The translations under genes and the position numbers were made by a program. Below, in pieces: positions 57,844 through 64,000 of a stretch of 64,000 nt of DNA (position 1 is the first letter of the stretch; every line of letters starts with the position of its first letter). Source of the stretch: Flabesymbios commensalis (lineage: Eukaryota; Annelida; Polychaeta; Terebellida; Flabelligeridae). The notes under the pieces were generated by a model. That model was not told where the DNA came from and ran no database searches. It saw only the letters and a list, made by a program, of their open reading frames with translations. The stretch spans positions 81,113,916 through 81,177,915 of the forward strand of contig OZ024903.1 of NCBI GenBank assembly GCA_964017125.1. The letters are read 5' to 3'.

Positions 57844-58232
57844 GTTATATTTATATATTAATAATATTATTTAATATATATATATATTTAATCATGTGTG
57901 GCAGATGTCACCAAGACACTCGATTCTAAACAGATCAGATGAACTTTGTTATTCAACCTTTTTCTATCTGTGCAGGTAAGAACTACACTTTGAAATTGTA
58001 TAAGATCACAACTGTATTTTATTTTAAAGAAGAGTGAATCCCGATGAGCAGATCGGGTGGAAAATATAGAAGTCTAACCTGTCGTCTATCTATTCAAATT
58101 TGTTCTTGCTTGTAGAAAAATGAAGACTATACTATATTGGGAGTTGGGGCGACTGTTGAGTTGATAAAGATATTACGTTGTTGAATCGACATAATAAATC
58201 TTTGTTGTCCTCTTTAATTCCGCCTTATTTTA

Positions 58233-58243
58233 AATAAAATAAA
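58233..58243 (+). promoter_or_regulatory. Candidate poly(A) signals for the coiled-coil gene
   Basis: Two overlapping AATAAA hexamers (58233 and 58238) lie about 600 bp after the stop codon. They are the first canonical hexamers I find downstream and would give a ~0.6-kb 3' UTR holding two hairpins (57658-57755, 57770-57843). Confidence 0.4.
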
Positions 58244-58279
58244 GATAATACTGATTGAGATGAAGGCTGTGTCATAATC

Positions 58280-59138
58280 AGGTAACGCAGCAGTATTGTA
58301 TACGGCACCGGGGCTTAAAACCTGCCCGGTGCCTAATAACTCGGTATCGTTAGGAAGTGGGTGGTTATTACCCCCCGGTGCTGTATACAGCATGGCGGAA
58401 GTATCCTACATCGTGTACACATATTAGACATTTCTGGTCATTCAATGGGGCACATACTTCGTATTATACCATATTGAGAACTGCAAATCCTACCAACTTA
58501 TAGCTAACATATTTGCCAACATTTTGGGAGATCAAAATTTGTGATATTTCACGCAGAAATTAGCTAAAAATCATCGGAACTATTTTTCAGATCTATGACT
58601 CCCACCTACTTCCAAGTGACGGGTAGTAAAAACACGTGGTCGGCGCAAGAATATCCCAACATGAGGTGACAGGGGGCATTCCAATGAACTGGTTGTATGT
58701 ACCATTAACGATTTCTATGTGTAGATATTTTCGTACACCACAAAACCTTCTGAAAATAGATCCAAACTATTGCTAGCCGACACAATTGTTTGTCTTTTGG
58801 GGGTATATTATATATAAAGGAATAATGATCAACGTACATATAGTGTACATAATGGTAATATTGATGTATTTAATTTATTCTTTATATAGAATACTACTTC
58901 AGGAGACCAGTAATATAAGGCCGGGCCTTAATAACCACCCATTTCGGTGGTTATTCGGCACCGGGCAGGTTTCAAACCCCGGTACCGTATACAATACTGC
59001 TGCGTCATCTCTGTGAAGTTAGCTCGATATTCGACATTCGAATGTCTGAATGTCGAGCTGGCTTGATATTCAGACATTCGAATGTGAATGTCGAATGTCA
59101 AATATCGAACTAACTTCACGGACATTGCTGCGTCACCT
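58280..59138. mobile_element. Foldback-type DNA element with a palindrome inserted near its right end
   Basis: The left arm AGGTAACGCAGCAGTATTGT (58280) matches the reversed right end (CTGCTGCGTCACCT ending 59138). Arms extend about 90 bp (GGCACCGGGGCTTAAAACCT / AGGTTTCAAACCCCGGTACC). The interior has no coding frame. A 128-bp insertion (59008-59135) interrupts the right end. Confidence 0.75.
59008..59135. mobile_element. Palindromic insertion with 10-bp direct repeats
   Basis: TGCTGCGTCA at 58998-59007 recurs at 59126-59135. Between them is a near-palindrome (CTGTGAAGTTAGCTCGATAT ... ATATCGAACTAACTTCACGG). A 10-bp target duplication is in the Mutator-like size range. Confidence 0.7.
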
Positions 59139-59529
59139 GTTTACTGCATCTAGATTTTGCTTACTAAGACTTTTTACCTACATTTTTGTCTCATGACACG
59201 AGCAGCATACGAGAATCATAATGCGTACATTCACTATTAGACTATTAGGATGCATATGGCTTTAACGAGGTCGGTAATGTTGGTTACTAGTTCCCAGTTC
59301 GATATTCGAATAAGTACCGAGCTCATATTACTAATCTATAGATTCAATATGTAAATTACCATGTAACGTTATAAAGATAAAACAATTTAAACCAGTAGTC
59401 AGTACAGCTGTGTAGAGCAGTACAGTATTGCTAACGTGTATGGCAACGCTGACACGGCACTTGTGCAGGTGATGCGAGTGGTGTGACAAAGTGTGCGCAC
59501 CGTGTGTGTACCTGGTGTAACTACTTACC

Positions 59530-59633
59530 ATGGGGCTTATCACCAGCAGGAGCAGGCCATCTGTGAAGAGGGCTGAATCAAAGACTCATTGCCGAGGCGC
59601 AGATAAGAAAGCGTGTCAGTGTTGGCCCGGTTG
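59530..59633 (+). CDS. Weak candidate first coding exon of a downstream gene
   Basis: ATG in a strong context (ACCATGG) begins MGLITSRSRPSVKRAESKTH, open for 34 codons to a possible donor TTG|GTAGGG. The Met-Gly start with Thr/Ser following could be an N-myristoylation site. No further exon can be identified before 64000, so this is only a candidate. Confidence 0.18.
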
Positions 59634-59884
59634 GTAGGGGGAGGGGAGGCGGGGGGGCAATGGTCTAGATACCGCTAAAAATATTCCACATCTGCTGAAT
59701 ATAATTGCAATTTAATTTTCATCTGATCAATCCATGATTATAAATACCCATAAAACGGGTCCCATGTTTTAATAATAACTATAAGACATTATTGACCTGT
59801 TATTAGGTAAGTAGATCTATTTCGTAAACAAGTATATATCTTTATATCTTATTTACACGCATGTTTTAATTCGAACTGAATCCT

Positions 59885-60300
59885 CTAGCAGACCAACAAT
59901 CCGTGGTTTGGGATGTGTCAATTCAAAAAGTACAGACTCATGATCAGATATAAACAAGCTAGGTCGGACATCCGCTACTACGGTGTCATCAGTATCTGAG
60001 ATTAAATGATCTAATGTGCGGCAAGCTCATGTGATTTAGTCAAAAAACATGTTGCTGAAGATCAGCTGACTGGAGTAAATGAATGAACTGAGCAGCATCA
60101 CATTTATCTGAGCAGCTCACATGATTAAAATTTCCTAACAGAACAGTCTTAGCAGTACTTGTAGAGTGGTGTTCCGATAGTGTTGAGCCATATAATTTTA
60201 ACTGAACAGGTATGTTTTCATGGACAGTATACTGCTATTTTGTCAGTTTGTGATGACTGCATCAAAACATTCAAAAGTTGAGCAATTATGTGTTATGAAA
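59885..60300 (-). mobile_element. Decayed LINE endonuclease fragment
   Basis: The minus strand reads LLGNFNHV, CDAAQFIHLLQSADLQQHV, then (after frame changes) DDTVVADVRPSLFISDHESV and LFELTHPKPRIVG. GNFN replaces the usual GDFN, and ISDH matches the conserved apurinic-endonuclease Ser-Asp-His end. Multiple stops. It belongs to the same broad LINE group as 43370-44400. Confidence 0.75.
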
Positions 60301-60799
60301 GTCCAATTGCATGGAGAAATTAAATCCCGCCTCCTCGCTTTCCGTGACGAGGGGAATAAACCAAGGAATGAATTACATTCATGAGGTAATTAATTTGTGA
60401 CAAAAGGAGGACAGCAGTAATTTATTCTGGTTGTCAACGGGTTAAAATCACTGCATGATTGGCTGAGACTTGATCATGTGTTGATAGCTAAGGCAATCTT
60501 ATGACTTAAGTCTGCTTCTGAAACCGGGGCCAGGATGCCTTCACCGTTTATGACCTGTCTTAGCCGTGAACCCGGATAAACGTTTTGACTGAGTGCTGCC
60601 TCATGATAGAGCCACTTTAGAATCATAGTCATAGTCTGCATCGGATTTGTTTGAACTAAAGCCAATTAGTTCCTTAAATCATAATAATATTCTCATTGGA
60701 ACGTATTTACATTTGAACCGGAGATTCACACCCCCTCCTCTCCTTGGCCACAATAAGAATATTAAACTTACAAACAACATACATGTAACACCTGTACAA

Positions 60800-61180
60800 C
60801 ACCACCCATATCCAAGAATAAGGACAACACGAGGACATAGTTATACAGAACCTATCAACAAAGCACAAAAAACACTAAACATGCCAAATAGAAAACTCCA
60901 GACAAGCCTACCCAATAGTTAAATTACAGCCATAGACAACAAAAGTCCGTCCCCAACTTGAATGTGCATATGCCATCTGGGACCTACACGCAGCAAAATA
61001 CATTCATTAAGTCGACAAAATAAAATGCTGCCAGATGTGTCCATCACGACTATTCACACTACACAAAGTGTATCACACCCACAAAACAATTCTTAGTCTA
61101 CAAAGTAACGTTAGACCAATTCTGCTCTACAATATCTTTCACTATCGAATTACTATCCCCATACCATCATAACTAGAAAA
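60800..61180 (+). mobile_element. Decayed LINE ORF2 C-terminal fragment
   Basis: Plus-strand pieces INKAQKTLNMPNRKLQTSLP, VRPQLECAYAIWDLHAAKYI and YNIFHYRITIPIPS follow the order of the region after the reverse transcriptase in LINE ORF2 (usual form V-R-P-x-L-E-Y-A-x-x-x-W-D-P-H). Stops interrupt it. It lies opposite in orientation to the endonuclease piece 0.5 kb upstream, so they are separate insertions or inverted parts. Confidence 0.65.
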
Positions 61181-61364
61181 CTAGAACTCCGAGGTCTGGC
61201 CTTAGTCTGTTTGAGTACTATAGACAAAAAATCGACTTAATATTTTTTAAAAATAACAGTGAAGAATAACAGAAGAATCCCAAAAATCTGAATATAATCA
61301 GAGATTGTTCATTATTAAAATCTCTGATATAATTGAGAAAACAACCCAGGAGACAAGTTAAAAT

Positions 61365-61805
61365 TCATCTGCAACTTCTATTCCTTCCACCACCATCGCC
61401 GGTGCTGGCCAACATTCATTCAATACTTGCCTACGATTTACCTCGTACAGAGGATGTAGGTTTACCCACCGAGTGCCGGTTCCATGTTGGGCTAGCGTCG
61501 TAGCCATTGCTGGTTCAATGCCGGTCAATCGTCTATAACGCTGGCCCAACACTAATCCATCACGGGGTCTGCTGTAAACACGTGACATTCACTCAATGCT
61601 GTTTCAATGTTGGCCCACAGTCTTCGACGCTGGCCCGACATTGAAACAGTATTGGGTGATTGTACCGTGTTTTCTGACTGCTGCATGGAGGTGACTATAC
61701 GGGTGACGTTTTCTATACCGGCGCCAGAAACACCAGATAACTCGATACATTGGCCCAATGCTGATGTAATGCTGGACCACTGTCTGCGACGCTAGGTCAA
61801 CATTA
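61365..61805. repeat. CCCAGC-type hairpin cluster downstream of the gene
   Basis: Three consecutive units (about 61385-61470, 61480-61580 and 61585-61680) plus a half unit to 61800, all with GCTGGCCCAACA or GTTGGCCCAC words and GCGTCG-type centres. Confidence 0.72.
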
Positions 61806-61819
61806 TTCCAACCAAAACC

Positions 61820-64000
61820 CTTTAAGTTCTAATCACTATATTTAATCGTGAAAGTATTTTTTTCTGAACACTTTTTAAAGACGAAAGTAGTTAACCTAAG
61901 GACCTCAAACGTTATATTGCACATGTTCATAAGGACTGGTATGGTGTACAGAAATGTCAACCGTTTTCCACACACAACACCCCTCTTTTCCCTAAATAAG
62001 ACACAAATTGAGGCAAAATAAACTTAATAGGCTACCGGCCGTAGGCCGGGCCTAATTACCGCACCTCAAGCATAGATTGCACAGCCATGGATAGGGCCTC
62101 ATTACAGACAGGCCTACAGAAAACACAGCACGTTCACAGACACATACAAGTAGTCTTAGGCCGACTTTCACCGAACTATCGTAGATTGAACACAATACCA
62201 CATAGTCTGTGTTTAACTGAATCGTTACAGCCCAACGAAGGCCTAGCCCGTGTATGCCTACACACATTCTGCACTGCACATCTTTCCTCACAGGCACGTG
62301 TGATCATAATAAAATAATCTCATTAGTCAACAATCAATATAACTTCTTATTAATGTCATACACCGACCTGAGAAAAGAGCATGGTAAGACCATTAGGTAT
62401 ATATAACATTCTATAGAGACGGGAGGTTGACCTGAGCGACATTTAGCCTCGCTGTAGTGAATGGTAGCCTAGCCACGAGCGATCAAATTTAACGGAAGAC
62501 AGCCTGCTTCCAGGATTAGCTGGGTTCCTATTACAAACCAAAGGAGGTTGACCGAAGACAGAATCGACATGAGCGACATTAATTATCTGTATGGGAATGA
62601 TTGCAAACAATCGAACAAACATTCTCCCTTGCCGGCGTATAAAGCTCTGTACAACTGTCATTCAAGGTATTTTATATGTTTATACGGGCCAATGCTTAAT
62701 TTTACGCCCTAAACAGTGTTTTGTATAAATGTATTATCTGATTATAACATTTGCAAAAATGCACGTGCGACAGAAGATGAAATTAAAAAGCTTTTTTTGG
62801 ACTCAACGTTAAAATATTGTGATCTGGTCCCCAGTCATACAAGCGTAGGGCCTACTGAAAAAATGTCTTGACATACAGAGAGACTTCGATGTTCCGTCAT
62901 CATCTGTTCCAAAGAAATATGACGGAATTTCGAATACCGGTAGCCTACTACACCAACGTTTTTGGCTGATGCTGATGGGTTTGGCTTGACCAAGAATTAA
63001 TCATAGGAGATTATTTAAGGATTGTTCTCGTTGAAGTTTGGACCCAATGAGAAGAAATTCTGTCTTGCCAGGATTAGGCTTCTATTAAACAATGTTGCAA
63101 CTTTTCTAGAGATTACTTAGCGTTTGAAACTGTTAAAGAGATATATCACCGACATACAGATGGTGTATGTCGAAATTGGATGTTATAGCGCTGAGTGGTG
63201 CAGTGTATAAGTTGAAAAGCAATGGTCATCTGTGAGTGTGACTTTATTTTAAGCAGATTGTCTTTACTTTTTACGGATTTGTAGGCCTACCTATTTTTCA
63301 AATAAGAAGAAAACCAAATTTGAGCCTGACCAGATATTCCATTTCAATATCAGAGTAGGTATATTGTTTAACTGTTTAATGTAGCATATTCAATGGTGTC
63401 AAAAAAACCGACAAGACAGAGCTGTAACTGATTTTAATAGATTAGATACCGGTATATGGTTATTTTTATATGAGCAAATTGCGGCCAGCTGGCTACTACC
63501 TTTTCTAACAATTTGGTAATGAAACTCAAGTTGGATAGGCCTACAGGCCTGTGATTTTTCAGTTCGTTTTTAGGGTGATATATTTTTTAAGTAGTGGTCT
63601 TACATAATGTGCTTCTTTGAAATTTTGAGGAAATGTAGGCTATATAGTTTTCAGTCAGGGTGTTGATTATGACAGTGATGGGAATTATTAGTAACGGTTA
63701 CATTCTGGAAGTCGGATTGTCACGTCTCCATCTTGGATCGGGATGATTTGGCCCCCCTACCACACATTTAACAACACACAAACAACATATATCAGCATTT
63801 AACTGGTGATTAAACGAAGCACTTTGTTTTTCATAATGTATAATATTAAAATTAGAGCTGGGACAAAATATCATTTAAAAGCTGAAATGATATTTTGTCC
63901 CACAAGTTGTTTTACATACCGCATGGTTTTCCCTTTTTTCGCCCACCTGTGACGTCACGCCGTCTTACAGAATGTAGGCTACTAATAATTGAACAGAAAA
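61820..64000. other. Downstream intergenic DNA without a recognised gene
   Basis: Only short chance frames and one hairpin (63850-63903). No splice-compatible exon series is seen. Confidence 0.5.
63850..63903. repeat. Hairpin GGGACAAAATATCATTT
   Basis: GGGACAAAATATCATTT and AAATGATATTTTGTCCC are exact complements around AAAAGCTG. Confidence 0.9.

Overview
This is animal nuclear DNA, AT-rich and dense in repeats. It has GT-AG introns, tRNA-derived SINE-like units, non-LTR retroelement remnants, long ATCA/ATCG microsatellites and very many short hairpin elements. The style suggests a marine invertebrate or basal deuterostome, but nothing in the window fixes the taxon.

One plus-strand gene fills most of the window. 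Splice sites and codon phase agree across 27 coding exons from the start codon at 12450 to the stop at 57633-57635, giving a 3405-nt CDS and a predicted 1134-residue protein. It has a basic Arg/Ser-rich N-terminus, a helical N-terminal region, a long Lys/Glu/Gln-rich coiled-coil core, and a Ser/Thr/Pro-rich C-terminal part with a Trp/Pro-containing segment. From memory the N-terminal pattern resembles the FAM186 family; this is an inference, so no symbol is given. Intron 14 is GC-AG. Exons 22 and 23 have decayed duplicate copies inside intron 22.

Intron 10 (29403-32646) holds a separate minus-strand locus. A signal-peptide-like start at 32400 leads into two arrays of a 36-bp minisatellite encoding a 12-residue Gly/Asn/Glu/Ser/Gln/Pro/Thr repeat. 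Both arrays end in a related non-repetitive tail, and the whole unit is tandemly duplicated (about 1.33 kb). This nested, antisense, repeat-coded, probably secreted protein, or its recent fossil, is the most unusual locus here.

The rest is mobile DNA and its debris. There are TA-flanked elements that carry their terminal motif again inside (8597-9649, 36787-37721, and perhaps 47417-47909). There are TTAA-flanked elements (7013-7248, 33248-33483, 39884-40114, 45181-45407, 46865-48167, and a four-copy 0.45-0.63 kb family). An abundant ~108-bp hairpin family starts CCCAGC and ends CTGGG, and one copy has a paralogous empty site. Other parts are a GTGGGTCGCG hairpin family, SINE-like units and three decayed LINE pieces. 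Positions 1-12449 contain no gene I can support. Downstream of 57635 there is only a weak candidate first exon at 59530.
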